NCBI GenBank assembly: GCA_018239845.1
Contig: JAFEGO010000113.1
Location: 1-62,092 of the forward strand
Direction of reading: 5' to 3'
Source of the DNA: Verrucomicrobiota bacterium
GTDB taxonomy: Bacteria > Verrucomicrobiota > Verrucomicrobiia > Opitutales > Opitutaceae
DNA length: 62,092 nucleotides
The notes beneath the pieces are model-generated. The model was not told the DNA's origin, did no database searches, and saw only the letters and a list, made by a program, of their open reading frames with translations. Below, piece by piece: positions 37,911-46,384 of the stretch. The first letter of the stretch is position 1. Each line of letters starts with the position of its first letter. Made by a program: the position numbers and the translations under genes.

Positions 37911-39290
37911 TCAGGGGGTCGGTCCGTCGGTGAGGCCTGCGATGTCGAGCAGGAGTTTGATATTCAGGCCGATGATGACGAGCGTGATCGTCCAGCCGAG
38001 GATCCGGATCCACCACGGGTTCACAAACTCGCCCATCTTCGCCTTCTCGCCCGTGAAGCGCATGAGCGGCCAGCAGGCAAAGCCGAGCTGCATGCTCAGG
38101 CACACCTGGCTCGCCACGAGGAGCTCCGTCGTCTTGCTCTCGCCAAAGTAGCCGATGACGATCACCGCCGGGATGATCGCGATGGCGCGCGTGATCAGCC
38201 GGCGCAGCCACGGCCGCAGTCGGATGTTCACAAAGCCTTCCATCACAATCTGGCCCGCGAGAGTGCCCGTCAGCGTGGAATTCTGGCCGGAAGCGAGCAG
38301 CGCCACGGCAAACAGGATGCCCGCGAAGCCCACTCCGAGCAAGCCGTCGAGCAGGTGGTACGCGTCCTGGATCGCCGCCACGTTCTCATGGCCCGACTTG
38401 TGAAACGCCGCCGCCGCGAGTACGAGGATCGCGCCGTTGATGAAGAGCGCGAACATGAGCGCCACCGTGGAGTCGATGGTCGCGAACTTGATCGCTTCGC
38501 GCTTGCCCCGCGCGTTCTGCTCGTACTTGCGCGTCTGCACGATGGAGGAGTGGAGGTAGAGGTTGTGCGGCATCACCGTCGCACCGAGGATGCCGATGGC
38601 GACGTACAGCATGCCGGGATGGGTGAGGATTTCCGTGCGCGGCACGAAGCCCGCGAGCACCCCGCCCACGTCCGGCTTCGCCAGGAACAGCTCCACCGCG
38701 AAGCAGGTGCCGATGGTGAGGATCAACGTGATCACCACTGCCTCGAGGTAGCGGAAGCCGCGGTGCTGCAACAGCAGCACCACCATCACATCCACCGCCG
38801 TGATGACGCAGCCCCACACCAGCGGGATGCCGAAGAGCAGTTGCAGCGCGATGGCCGAGCCGACCACTTCCGCGAGGTCGCAGGCCGCGATGGCCAGCTC
38901 GCACAGGATCCACAGAAACCACACCGTCGGCTTGGAGTAGTGGTCGCGGCAAGCCTGCGCGAGATCGCGGCCCGTCGCGATGCCCAGCTTCACACAGAGG
39001 TGCTGCAGCAGGATCGCCATCAGGTTGGAGATCATGATGACCGACAGCAGCGTGTAGCCGAACTGTGCGCCGCCCGCGAGGTCGGTCGCCCAGTTGCCCG
39101 GGTCCATGTAGCCGACCGCGACGAGGAATCCGGGGCCGGCAAACGCCAGCATCTTCCGCCAGAACGACGCGCCCGCCGGCACGAGCACCGAGCGGTGCGC
39201 CTCCGGCAGGCTCACCGCCCCGTCTTCGCGCCGCCAGGCTCCGCGCTGCGCGCCGGCCGGCTCTCCCGTGACTGAGTTGGGTTGATCCAT
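37911..39290 (-). CDS. mntH: Nramp family divalent metal transporter
   Basis: A 459-residue inner-membrane H+-coupled importer of Mn(II)/Fe(II) with about 11 helices. The metal-binding motif DPGN is at 63-66 in TM1 ([10 protein letters not shown]), and MPHN is in TM6 ([14 protein letters not shown]). The N-terminal 45 residues are cytosolic and charged. It is the second gene of a minus-strand unit, 12 bases after the outer-membrane protein gene. The unit probably is under the divergent MntR/DtxR-type regulator, which supports manganese uptake. Confidence 0.94.
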   Translation of the reverse strand: MDQPNSVTGEPAGAQRGAWRREDGAVSLPEAHRSVLVPAGASFWRKMLAFAGPGFLVAVGYMDPGNWATDLAGGAQFGYTLLSVIMISNLMAILLQHLCVKLGIATGRDLAQACRDHYSKPTVWFLWILCELAIAACDLAEVVGSAIALQLLFGIPLVWGCVITAVDVMVVLLLQHRGFRYLEAVVITLILTIGTCFAVELFLAKPDVGGVLAGFVPRTEILTHPGMLYVAIGILGATVMPHNLYLHSSIVQTRKYEQNARGKREAIKFATIDSTVALMFALFINGAILVLAAAAFHKSGHENVAAIQDAYHLLDGLLGVGFAGILFAVALLASGQNSTLTGTLAGQIVMEGFVNIRLRPWLRRLITRAIAIIPAVIVIGYFGESKTTELLVASQVCLSMQLGFACWPLMRFTGEKAKMGEFVNPWWIRILGWTITLVIIGLNIKLLLDIAGLTDGPTP

Positions 39291-39302
39291 GATGGTTTGT
39301 TT

Positions 39303-40145
39303 TTAAAATCGCCGGGAGAGCCCGGTGAAGACGACCACGTCGTCCGCCGCGCGCGAGAGCCCGAGGTTCACCCCGAGGTCGAGCTGGGTGTCGGCCGCGC
39401 ACTGCCACGCCACGCCCGCATCAAACGTCGCCGCATGCGGCCCTTCGCCCGCGCCCGAAGTCAGCTCCACATAGCAGGAAACGCTCTTGGTCAGCTCACG
39501 CCCGAGGGTCGCGGTGTTGATCCAGGTCGCCGTGCTGCCCGCGCCGCTGTCGCGGTGATGATAGTCCACGGCTGTCATCGCACCGAGGTCCCAACCCTCC
39601 GTGAGGGTCACCGCCAACGGGAAAATCACCGCGCCCGACGCCCAGGCGCTGCCCAGGCCGCGGCGCGCGGTCGGCAGCGTCGCATCAAAGATCAACCCGC
39701 CCGCGGTCTTGCCGCCGTAATTGCCCCAGAGGTTGACCTTTGTCCGCAGCGTCATGTCGCCGACGCCCGCGACCGTGCCGCCCGGCTGCTCCGCACTTCG
39801 TACGTAAGGCGCCACAAAGATCCCCGCCTCGACGTCGTTGCGCAGGCCCAGACGCACGTTGAAGGCCCCCGCGCCCACCGTCGTCGTGCGCACGCCCGCC
39901 GCCTTGTCCTGCGTCCACGAGGCGAAATCCATCTCCAGCTGCGCGTGCCCCGCGTCCACCGTGAACGGGCTCTCCGTCGCATCCGGCCGGTCGGTGGACA
40001 TCTCGCGCATCTCCGCCACCGGCGTCGGATTGGCCAGCGAGTAGCCCGACTTGTCCGCCGCCGACGCGCCGGTCGCGAGGGCACCCGCGGCCAGCCAGCG
40101 CCAGCCCGGAACCCGCCAGCGCGAAACACGGAGCATGGTCATCAT
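39303..40145 (-). CDS. Outer-membrane beta-barrel protein, transporter-like
   Basis: A 280-residue exported protein with a signal peptide (cleavage near ASA-ADK, about residue 30). The segment MREMSTDRPDATESP, followed by VDAGHAQLEMDF, is typical of the outer-membrane transporter family near Phenol_MetA_deg. Alternating beta strands and a terminal Phe (SRRF) fit an outer-membrane barrel inserted by BamA. Its place as first gene before the Nramp transporter suggests an outer-membrane route for the metal, which is inference. Several ATGs lie within the first four codons; I use the first. Confidence 0.78.
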   Translation of the reverse strand: MMTMLRVSRWRVPGWRWLAAGALATGASAADKSGYSLANPTPVAEMREMSTDRPDATESPFTVDAGHAQLEMDFASWTQDKAAGVRTTTVGAGAFNVRLGLRNDVEAGIFVAPYVRSAEQPGGTVAGVGDMTLRTKVNLWGNYGGKTAGGLIFDATLPTARRGLGSAWASGAVIFPLAVTLTEGWDLGAMTAVDYHHRDSGAGSTATWINTATLGRELTKSVSCYVELTSGAGEGPHAATFDAGVAWQCAADTQLDLGVNLGLSRAADDVVVFTGLSRRF

Positions 40146-40166
40146 TGGCCGAAGACTTGAAGAATC

Positions 40167-40186
40167 TATTTTGAGTAGTCAAAATA
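40167..40186. promoter_or_regulatory. Perfect inverted repeat, likely MntR/DtxR-family operator
   Basis: TATTTTGA at 40167-40174, spacer gtag, and TCAAAATA at 40179-40186 form a perfect 8+4+8 dyad. It lies in the 84-bp gap between the divergent outer-membrane protein-mntH unit and the regulator gene. AT-rich dyads of this size are typical for DtxR/MntR dimers. Binding with metal would repress both directions. Confidence 0.8.
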
Positions 40187-40229
40187 AATCCTTGGTTGCT
40201 TCAAACCCCGGCGTCGCTATCCCCGGCGC

Positions 40230-40892
40230 GTGGCCACGAGCACCGTCGAAAACTACCTGAAGCACATCCTCCTGCTCTCCGAGGGCGGCGGTGAGCTCGT
40301 TTCCATGGGCGCCCTCGCGACCTCCCTGAGCGTCGTCCCCGGCACCGCCACCACGATGGTCAAGGCCCTCGCCGACTCCGGCCACGTCGAGCACCGCCCG
40401 CGCCAGGGGGTGCGGCTCACCGCCGAGGGCCGCCGCCTCGCCCTCAGCGTGCTGCGCAAGCACCGCTTGGTGGAAACCTTCCTCGTCACCGTCCTCAAGA
40501 TGGACTGGGCCGCGGTCCACGCCGAGGCCGAGCAGCTGGAGCACGCCATCTCCGACGAGGTGCTCGACCGCCTCGACGCCCTGCTCGGCCACCCCGACAC
40601 CGATCCGCACGGCGACCCCATCCCCAGCCGCCAGGGCAAGATCAACTCCCAGGTGTACGCCACGCTCGCCACCTGCGCCGTGGCCAAGCCCCTGCGGCTC
40701 GTGCGCATCACGGACCAGAGCGCCGAGTTCCTGCAGTTCGCCGAGCAAAACGGCCTCCTGCCCGGCGCCACCGTGCACGTCGCCGACCGCAATCTCGCCG
40801 CCGGCCTCATCACCTTGAAGCCCGCCAAGGGCCCCGCCCTCGCCCTCAGCCTCGCCGCCGCCGGGAGCATTTTGGTCCAGCCCGCGCGTTAA
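40230..40892 (+). CDS. MntR/DtxR family metal-dependent repressor
   Basis: A 220-residue regulator starting with GTG. It has an N-terminal winged helix (residues 1-62, ENYLKHILLLSE and GTATTMVKALADSGHV), a helical dimerisation/metal domain (65-135) and a C-terminal SH3-like FeoA domain (about 150-218). Metal-site residues H78, E82, H97, E101, E104 and H105 can be matched to the family. The position that is Cys102 in iron-type DtxR is Glu101 here, as in manganese-sensing MntR; the N-terminal MntR ligands Asp8/Glu11 are Asn8/Lys11. It is divergent from mntH, so manganese (or iron) homeostasis is the likely job. Confidence 0.9.
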   Translation: MATSTVENYLKHILLLSEGGGELVSMGALATSLSVVPGTATTMVKALADSGHVEHRPRQGVRLTAEGRRLALSVLRKHRLVETFLVTVLKMDWAAVHAEAEQLEHAISDEVLDRLDALLGHPDTDPHGDPIPSRQGKINSQVYATLATCAVAKPLRLVRITDQSAEFLQFAEQNGLLPGATVHVADRNLAAGLITLKPAKGPALALSLAAAGSILVQPAR

Positions 40893-40944
40893 CCCGCCTT
40901 TCGCCCTTGCCGCGCCCTGCGCAGGACCGGCACACTCGGCGGCG

Positions 40945-42639
40945 ATGTCGCCTACGTTTGCGCGCAGCGTCTTCGCCCTGACCGCCGTGTTTTTCGCGGC
41001 GTTTTTCGTGTGGCCGATTGTCCAGATCCTGCAGGGCGGGTTCGTCGATGCCGACGGCCATGTGACGTTCAGTTATCTCACGACGCTCCTGGCCGACCCG
41101 ACCTATCTCGGCGGCCTGCGCAATTCCTTCCTGCTCGCCACCGCGACAACCACCCTGGCGCTCCTCATTGCCCTGCCGCTCGCCGTCCTCAGCGACCGCT
41201 TCACGTTTCCCGGCAAGGGCCTCCTCGGCTCCCTCGTGCTGATCCCGATGATCTTGCCGCCCTTCGTCGGCGCCATCGGCATCAAACAGATCTTCGGCCA
41301 GTATGGCGCGCTCAACGCCCTGCTCATCCACCTCGGCCTCCGCCCGGAGGGCTGGACCTTTGACTGGTTTGCCGCGAACCAGTTCTGGGGCGTGGCGGTC
41401 GTGCAGGCGCTCGCGCTCTACCCCATCATCTATCTCAACGCCGTCGCCGCCCTCGCCAACCTCGACCCCGCGCTCGACGAGGCCGCGCAGAACCTCGGCT
41501 GCACTGGCTTCCGGCGCTTCCGCCGCATCACGCTGCCGCTGATCCGGCCCGGGCTTTTCGCCGGCGGCACCATCGTCTTCATCTGGTCGTTCACCGAGCT
41601 CGGCACGCCGCTCATCTTCGACTACGCCGAGGTGAGCAGCGTGCAAGTGTACGACGGCCTGAAGGACATCGGCGGCAACCCGTTTCCCTACGCGCTCGTC
41701 GCCGTGATGCTCGTCAGCTCCATCGCGCTCTACGCGCTGGGCAAGGGCCTCTTTGGCCGCGCCGGCCACGCCATGATGGCCAAGGCCACCGCCGCCCGCG
41801 CGCCGGTCGCGCTGCCCGCCGCCCGCGCGTGGCTCTGCACCGCGCTCTTCGCGGGCGTCACCTTCGTTGCCGTGCTGCCGCACCTCGGCGTCGTGCTCGT
41901 GGCCTTTTCGCGCGAGTGGTACGCGACGGTCGTGCCGCACAGCTGGACCTTGGAGAATTTCCACCTCGCCCTCGGCCACGATCTCACCGTGCCGTCGATC
42001 GCCAACAGCCTGAAATTCGCCGCCATCGCCACGGTCATCGACCTCGTGCTCGGCATCGCCATCGCGTGGGTCGTCGTGCGCTCCAAGCTCGCGGGCCGCC
42101 AGGTGCTCGACTTCCTCGCGATGCTCCCGCTCGCGGTACCCGGCATCGTCCTCGCCTTCGGCTATCTCGCGATGGCGCAGGACGGCCGTTTCTGGTCCTT
42201 CCTCAATCCCGTCCGCGACCCCACGATCCTCCTGATCATCGCCTACTCCGTGCGCCGCCTGCCGTACGTCGTGCGGTCCGCCGCCGCTGGTTTCCAGCAG
42301 ACGAGCGAGACCCTGGAGGAGGCCGCCCAGAACCTCGGCTGCCCGCCGCTCAAGGCCGTCTTCAAGATCACGCTGCCCCTGATCACGGCCAACCTCATCG
42401 CCGGCGGCCTGCTCGCCTTTGCCTTCGCGATGCTGGAGGTCAGCGACTCACTCATCCTCGCGCAGAAACAGGCGTTTTACCCGATCACCAAGGCGATCAT
42501 GGAGCTCTTCCAGCTGCTCGGCGACGGCAAGTTCCTCGCGAGCGCCCTCGGCGTGTGGGCCATGGCCTTCCTCGGCATCACCATCGTCGGCCTGAGCCTC
42601 CTCCTCGGCAAAAAGCTCGGCGCGATCTTCCGCGTGTAG
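40945..42639 (+). CDS. Two-domain ABC transporter permease (FbpB/ThiP-like)
   Basis: A 564-residue inner-membrane protein with about 12 helices made of two fused permease halves. Each half carries an EAA loop for contact with the ATPase: EAAQNLGCTGFRRFRRITLP near residue 188 and EAAQNLGCPPLKAVFKITLP near 468. Such fused permeases serve ferric iron, thiamine or phosphonate importers. The only matching binding protein and ATPase in the window are encoded at 53262-55959 on the other strand; the three are usually adjacent in other bacteria. The next gene starts one base after its stop. Confidence 0.92.
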   Translation: MSPTFARSVFALTAVFFAAFFVWPIVQILQGGFVDADGHVTFSYLTTLLADPTYLGGLRNSFLLATATTTLALLIALPLAVLSDRFTFPGKGLLGSLVLIPMILPPFVGAIGIKQIFGQYGALNALLIHLGLRPEGWTFDWFAANQFWGVAVVQALALYPIIYLNAVAALANLDPALDEAAQNLGCTGFRRFRRITLPLIRPGLFAGGTIVFIWSFTELGTPLIFDYAEVSSVQVYDGLKDIGGNPFPYALVAVMLVSSIALYALGKGLFGRAGHAMMAKATAARAPVALPAARAWLCTALFAGVTFVAVLPHLGVVLVAFSREWYATVVPHSWTLENFHLALGHDLTVPSIANSLKFAAIATVIDLVLGIAIAWVVVRSKLAGRQVLDFLAMLPLAVPGIVLAFGYLAMAQDGRFWSFLNPVRDPTILLIIAYSVRRLPYVVRSAAAGFQQTSETLEEAAQNLGCPPLKAVFKITLPLITANLIAGGLLAFAFAMLEVSDSLILAQKQAFYPITKAIMELFQLLGDGKFLASALGVWAMAFLGITIVGLSLLLGKKLGAIFRV

Positions 42640-42640
42640 C

Positions 42641-43489
42641 ATGTACTACCTCCTTCTCACCTCCTTGCTCTGGGCCTTTTCCTTCGGCCTGATCCGAGGC
42701 CTTGGACTTGACGGCACCTTTCTCTCCGCGGCCCGGCTCGGGATCGCGCTGCTGGTTTTCCTGCCCTTCCTCCGGTTCCGCGGGGTGACGCTTCGCACCG
42801 CGCTCGCGCTCACCGGCATTGGTGCCGTGCAGTTCGGCGTGATGTACCTCGCCTATAATGAGAGTTTCCGGCTCCTCCAGGCCCACGAGGTCGCGCTCTT
42901 CACGCTCACCACGCCGATCTTCGTCACACTGCTGGCCGACGCCTTTGACCGCACCGTGCGCCTCCGGGCGTTGCTCGCGGCGGTGCTCGCGGTCTTCGGC
43001 GGCGTCGCCCTCTACCTGAAGGCCGCGCCCACCGCCGCCACGCTCACCGGCGTCGTGCTCGTGCAGGTGTCCAACCTCGCCTTCGCGCTCGGCCAGGTAC
43101 TCTACCGCCGCCTGCGCACCAACCACCCCGCGCTCAACGACCGCGCCGTCTTCGGCCTGCTCTACGTCGGCGGCTTCGTCCTCGCGCTCGGAGCTTTCTG
43201 TTTTCGCGACATCAGCGTCTCGCTCAACACCCACCAGCTCTGGGTCATCGCGTACCTCGGCGTGATCGCCTCCGGCGCGGGTTTCTTCCTCTGGAATCTC
43301 GGCGCACTGCGCGTCTCGGCCGGCACGCTGGCCGCAATGAACAATCTAAAAATTCCCCTCGCCGTCGCGGTCTCGTTGCTTGTGTTTCGGGAAAGCGCCG
43401 ACTGGCCCCGTCTGCTGCTCAGCGCCACGTGCATGTTCCTCGCCATCGCCATCGCCGAGGGCTGGTTCGAAGGCACGCAGAAAATCTGA
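42641..43489 (+). CDS. DMT/EamA family transporter
   Basis: A 282-residue inner-membrane protein with about ten helices in two EamA repeats (TSLLWAFSFGLIRGLGLDG at the start; VIASGAGFFLWNLGALRVSAG in the second half). The family exports amino acids, metabolites or drugs; the substrate is unknown. It begins one base after the ABC permease stop, so the two are co-transcribed. Confidence 0.9.
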   Translation: MYYLLLTSLLWAFSFGLIRGLGLDGTFLSAARLGIALLVFLPFLRFRGVTLRTALALTGIGAVQFGVMYLAYNESFRLLQAHEVALFTLTTPIFVTLLADAFDRTVRLRALLAAVLAVFGGVALYLKAAPTAATLTGVVLVQVSNLAFALGQVLYRRLRTNHPALNDRAVFGLLYVGGFVLALGAFCFRDISVSLNTHQLWVIAYLGVIASGAGFFLWNLGALRVSAGTLAAMNNLKIPLAVAVSLLVFRESADWPRLLLSATCMFLAIAIAEGWFEGTQKI

Positions 43490-43510
43490 CGGCCCGCCCC
43501 TCTTTCTTAC

Positions 43511-44953
43511 ATGCCCTCCTCCACTCCCAATCTCGCCGCCCTCGGCAACTGGATTCACTCGTGGGTGCAGCCCAACGGCGCCATCCACGGTTTTCACAAC
43601 CACCCCGTCTGGGGCGTCAACCCGTACCGGCTCGGTGACTTCACCGCCGGCCATACCACGTGGTCCTCGCCGTTCATCGCCGGCCTTGCCGAGGCGCAGG
43701 CGAAGCGCCCCGATGCCCGCGCCCGCGAGCTGATTTCGCGCCTGATCAATTTCCAGAGCACGTCCTTTTTGCCCGACGGACAGTACGATCACATCGGTTT
43801 CAACGCCGGCGAGATCTGCAAAAAGGGCCTGATCCACAACGCCGTCCCCAACCTTTCCCTCGGCCTCGCGGCCCTCTACGCGCGCGACTGGCTGGAGCCG
43901 CGCCTGCTCGAGCAGGTCCGTACCGCGATCCTCCGCAACATGGAGCAGGGCTGCCTGCAATACGGCACCGGCGGCCGGCCCGACAAGAGCTCCGTCGCCA
44001 ACCAGGACTACGCCCGCATCTGGGGAAAACTGCTTTTCTACAAGGTATTCGGCGACCGCCGCTGGTACGACAGCACCCGCGAGGACCTTGATTACATGAT
44101 CAAGACGTTCCACGTCACGGGCATGCCCGACCAGGAGAGCGCGGGCACGCTGCGCGTCCTCGGCATCAAGGACATCCTGGAGCCTTCCGAGTACTACGGC
44201 CTGATGATCTGCCCGCTCCTTCTCGGCGCGGAGATCTACGGCGACGAGCGCTACATCGACGAGGCCGGCAAGCTCTGCCGCCACGTCGCCCGCTCACACT
44301 GGATCGACGAGCGCGGCCAGGTCCGCTGCCACCGCATGTGGTACTGGCGCAACCAGCGCTGGCACCTCAACCGCGGCCCCATGCTCATCGGCGGCATGGG
44401 CGACTCCCTCGAGGGCATCCAGCGCTACGTGCGCCTCCGCCCCGACGCGGAGCTCGAGGCCTTCCTCGCCGCCTGCGACCAGACGTATTCACATTACCAG
44501 CACCCGCGCGGCTTCCTCGTCTCCGGCACCGGCTGGCAGAGCGAGGTGGACATCGCGCCGAGCACCGGCTGGCAGAGCCACGACTTCCGCCACCTCGTGC
44601 ACCGCCACGGCGTGGACGAAAAGTTCTGGGACACGTTCTTCACCCCCGACGAGCGCACCTCCGTCCTCCTCGGCGACCAGTGCATGTGGGTCGAGCGCGG
44701 CCAGCACTGGGCCATCGCCGACTACCTCTGGCAGAACGTCTTCGACCTCGTCGGCCGCAAGGACTGCGTGCGCTTCGGCGTCAACCTCCCCGACTGGATC
44801 GAGGGCGGCTGGCACCCGCCCAAGAACTACCCGATGCCAGACCGTCCCATATTCATGAATACGGACGACGCCATCACCCTCTGGACGGGCGACTGGTCGA
44901 AGCTCTCCATCGCCTCCATCGCGAAGAAGCCGCTGGTCGAGAAGCTGGTGTGA
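43511..44953 (+). CDS. Uncharacterised protein, possibly an alpha/alpha-toroid enzyme
   Basis: A 480-residue protein without signal peptide or membrane segment. Helical hairpins with Gly/aromatic-rich ends recur (WSSPFIAGLAEAQAK, NLSLGLAALYARDW, YGLMICPLLLGAEIYGDERY, MLIGGMGDSLEGIQRY), which suggests an (alpha/alpha)6 barrel as in several glycosidases, epimerases and lyases. Trp, His and Asp/Glu are abundant, as in carbohydrate-active enzymes (HNHPVWGVNPY, SGTGWQSEVDIAPSTGWQSH). I do not recognise a named family. It is 21 bases after the DMT transporter gene and followed by a double-hairpin repeat. Confidence 0.6.
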   Translation: MPSSTPNLAALGNWIHSWVQPNGAIHGFHNHPVWGVNPYRLGDFTAGHTTWSSPFIAGLAEAQAKRPDARARELISRLINFQSTSFLPDGQYDHIGFNAGEICKKGLIHNAVPNLSLGLAALYARDWLEPRLLEQVRTAILRNMEQGCLQYGTGGRPDKSSVANQDYARIWGKLLFYKVFGDRRWYDSTREDLDYMIKTFHVTGMPDQESAGTLRVLGIKDILEPSEYYGLMICPLLLGAEIYGDERYIDEAGKLCRHVARSHWIDERGQVRCHRMWYWRNQRWHLNRGPMLIGGMGDSLEGIQRYVRLRPDAELEAFLAACDQTYSHYQHPRGFLVSGTGWQSEVDIAPSTGWQSHDFRHLVHRHGVDEKFWDTFFTPDERTSVLLGDQCMWVERGQHWAIADYLWQNVFDLVGRKDCVRFGVNLPDWIEGGWHPPKNYPMPDRPIFMNTDDAITLWTGDWSKLSIASIAKKPLVEKLV

Positions 44954-44957
44954 GTGC

Positions 44958-45045
44958 GTAGGGGCGTCGCTTGACGACGCCCGTAGCCGCGAGCGGACGT
45001 TTAGCTCGGTCGGAGCGAACGGGCGTCGTCAAGCGACGCCCCTAC
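44958..45045. repeat. REP/BIME-like double hairpin
   Basis: Two 27-bp arms (44958-44984 and 45019-45045) are perfect inverted copies around a 34-bp centre. Each arm is itself a hairpin, GGGCGTCG-cttga-CGACGCCC. It lies 4 bases after the stop of the 480-residue protein gene and 13 bases before the glmM stop, in a convergent gap. This is the architecture of paired REP sequences; it may also act as a bidirectional terminator or mRNA stabiliser. Confidence 0.88.
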
Positions 45046-45058
45046 AAAGACGCTCGCC

Positions 45059-46384
45059 TTACCCGAGCACTTCCAGCTCAGCCCGCACCGCGGCTTCCAG
45101 CCGGTCCAGCGCGCCGCGCACGATGGCGTCGGTCGGACCCTCGACCAGCAGGCGCAGTTTCGCCTCGGTGCCGGAGTAGCGCACGAGCACGCGCCCCTGC
45201 GCGCCGAGTTCGCCCTCGACGGCCTTGATCGTCGCGGTCAGCTGCGGGAGTTCCGCGAGCGGGCGTTTCTCCTTCACCCGCAGAGCCGCCGTGAGCTGCG
45301 GGAATTTTTTCAGGCGCCGGCGCAGCTCGGAGAGCGGCTTGCCCGTGGCCAGCATCACCTCGATGACCTTCAGCGCCGCCACGAGGCCGTCGCCCGTGGG
45401 CGATATGTCCGAGCAGATGATGTGACCGCTGCTCTCGCCCCCGAGGGTCGCGCCATCGGCGAGCATGCGCTCGATCACATAGCGGTCGCCGACCGAGGTG
45501 CGGGCCACCCGGCCGCCCGCCGCGGCAATCGCCGCATCGACACCGAGGTTACTCTGCACGGTGATCACCAAGGTTTTGTTCGATAATGTCCGATTTGTCA
45601 GCGCGTGCGTGGCAAGGATCGTGAGGATTTCATCGCCGTCGAGGACACCGCCGAGCTCGTCGCAGAGCACGCAGCGGTCGCCGTCGCCGTCATGCGCGAT
45701 GCCGAGCCGCGCGCCTTCCTTGAGCACCCGGGCGGCCAGCGCCTCGGGATGCTCGCTGCCGACACCTTCGTTGATGTTCGTTCCGTTGGGTGCATCGCCG
45801 ATGCCGATGACCTCGGCCCCGAGCGTGCGCAGCACGGCGGGGCTCGTCGCGCAGGTCGCGCCGTTGGCGGTGTCGAGCACCACGCGCCAGCCGGCCAGAG
45901 CGCGCGCGGGTAGGAGTTGCGCCGCGCCGTCGCGATAGGCCGAGGCGGCTTCCTCATGCGGGGACGCAAGGTTGGGTGAGATCAGTGTCTCCGGCAGGAG
46001 GCGCTCGATGGCGAGTTCGTCGGCATCGGTGAGCTTCACACCGCCGGGCCCGAAGAATTTGATGCCGTTGTCCGCCGCCGGATTGTGCGAAGCCGTGATC
46101 ACCACGCCCAGCGGGGCACCGCCGAGTCGCACCGCCCGCGCCACCGCCGGCGTCGGCAGCACGCCGAGCGAGATCGCCTCGCAGCCACCGGCGCGCAGGC
46201 CGCGCGCCACCGCCGCCACCAAGCATTCGCCGGAGGCGCGGGTATCGCGGCCGATCACGACGCGGCCTTTCTTTTTCAGCCAGACCGCCGCGGCATAGCC
46301 CAGCCGCTCGGCAAAAGCCTCGTTGATCACCGGCCCGCCGTAGGGGCCGCGCACGCCATCGGTGCCAAAGTATTTTCGACTCAT
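45059..46384 (-). CDS. glmM: Phosphoglucosamine mutase
   Basis: A 441-residue enzyme that converts glucosamine-6-phosphate to glucosamine-1-phosphate for UDP-GlcNAc, hence peptidoglycan and LPS. The start MSRKYFGTDGVRG is canonical, the phosphorylated serine is S99 in TASHNP, the metal loop is DGDGDR, and the phosphate-binding loop is RYSGTEAK near the C-terminus. The ATG at 46384 overlaps the trpD stop as ATGA. It is cytosolic. Confidence 0.96.
   Translation of the reverse strand: MSRKYFGTDGVRGPYGGPVINEAFAERLGYAAAVWLKKKGRVVIGRDTRASGECLVAAVARGLRAGGCEAISLGVLPTPAVARAVRLGGAPLGVVITASHNPAADNGIKFFGPGGVKLTDADELAIERLLPETLISPNLASPHEEAASAYRDGAAQLLPARALAGWRVVLDTANGATCATSPAVLRTLGAEVIGIGDAPNGTNINEGVGSEHPEALAARVLKEGARLGIAHDGDGDRCVLCDELGGVLDGDEILTILATHALTNRTLSNKTLVITVQSNLGVDAAIAAAGGRVARTSVGDRYVIERMLADGATLGGESSGHIICSDISPTGDGLVAALKVIEVMLATGKPLSELRRRLKKFPQLTAALRVKEKRPLAELPQLTATIKAVEGELGAQGRVLVRYSGTEAKLRLLVEGPTDAIVRGALDRLEAAVRAELEVLG

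Noticed and set aside
37755..39275. 506-codon plus-strand frame opposite mntH
   Set aside because: Arg/His/Asp-rich shadow of a membrane-protein gene with no plausible fold.
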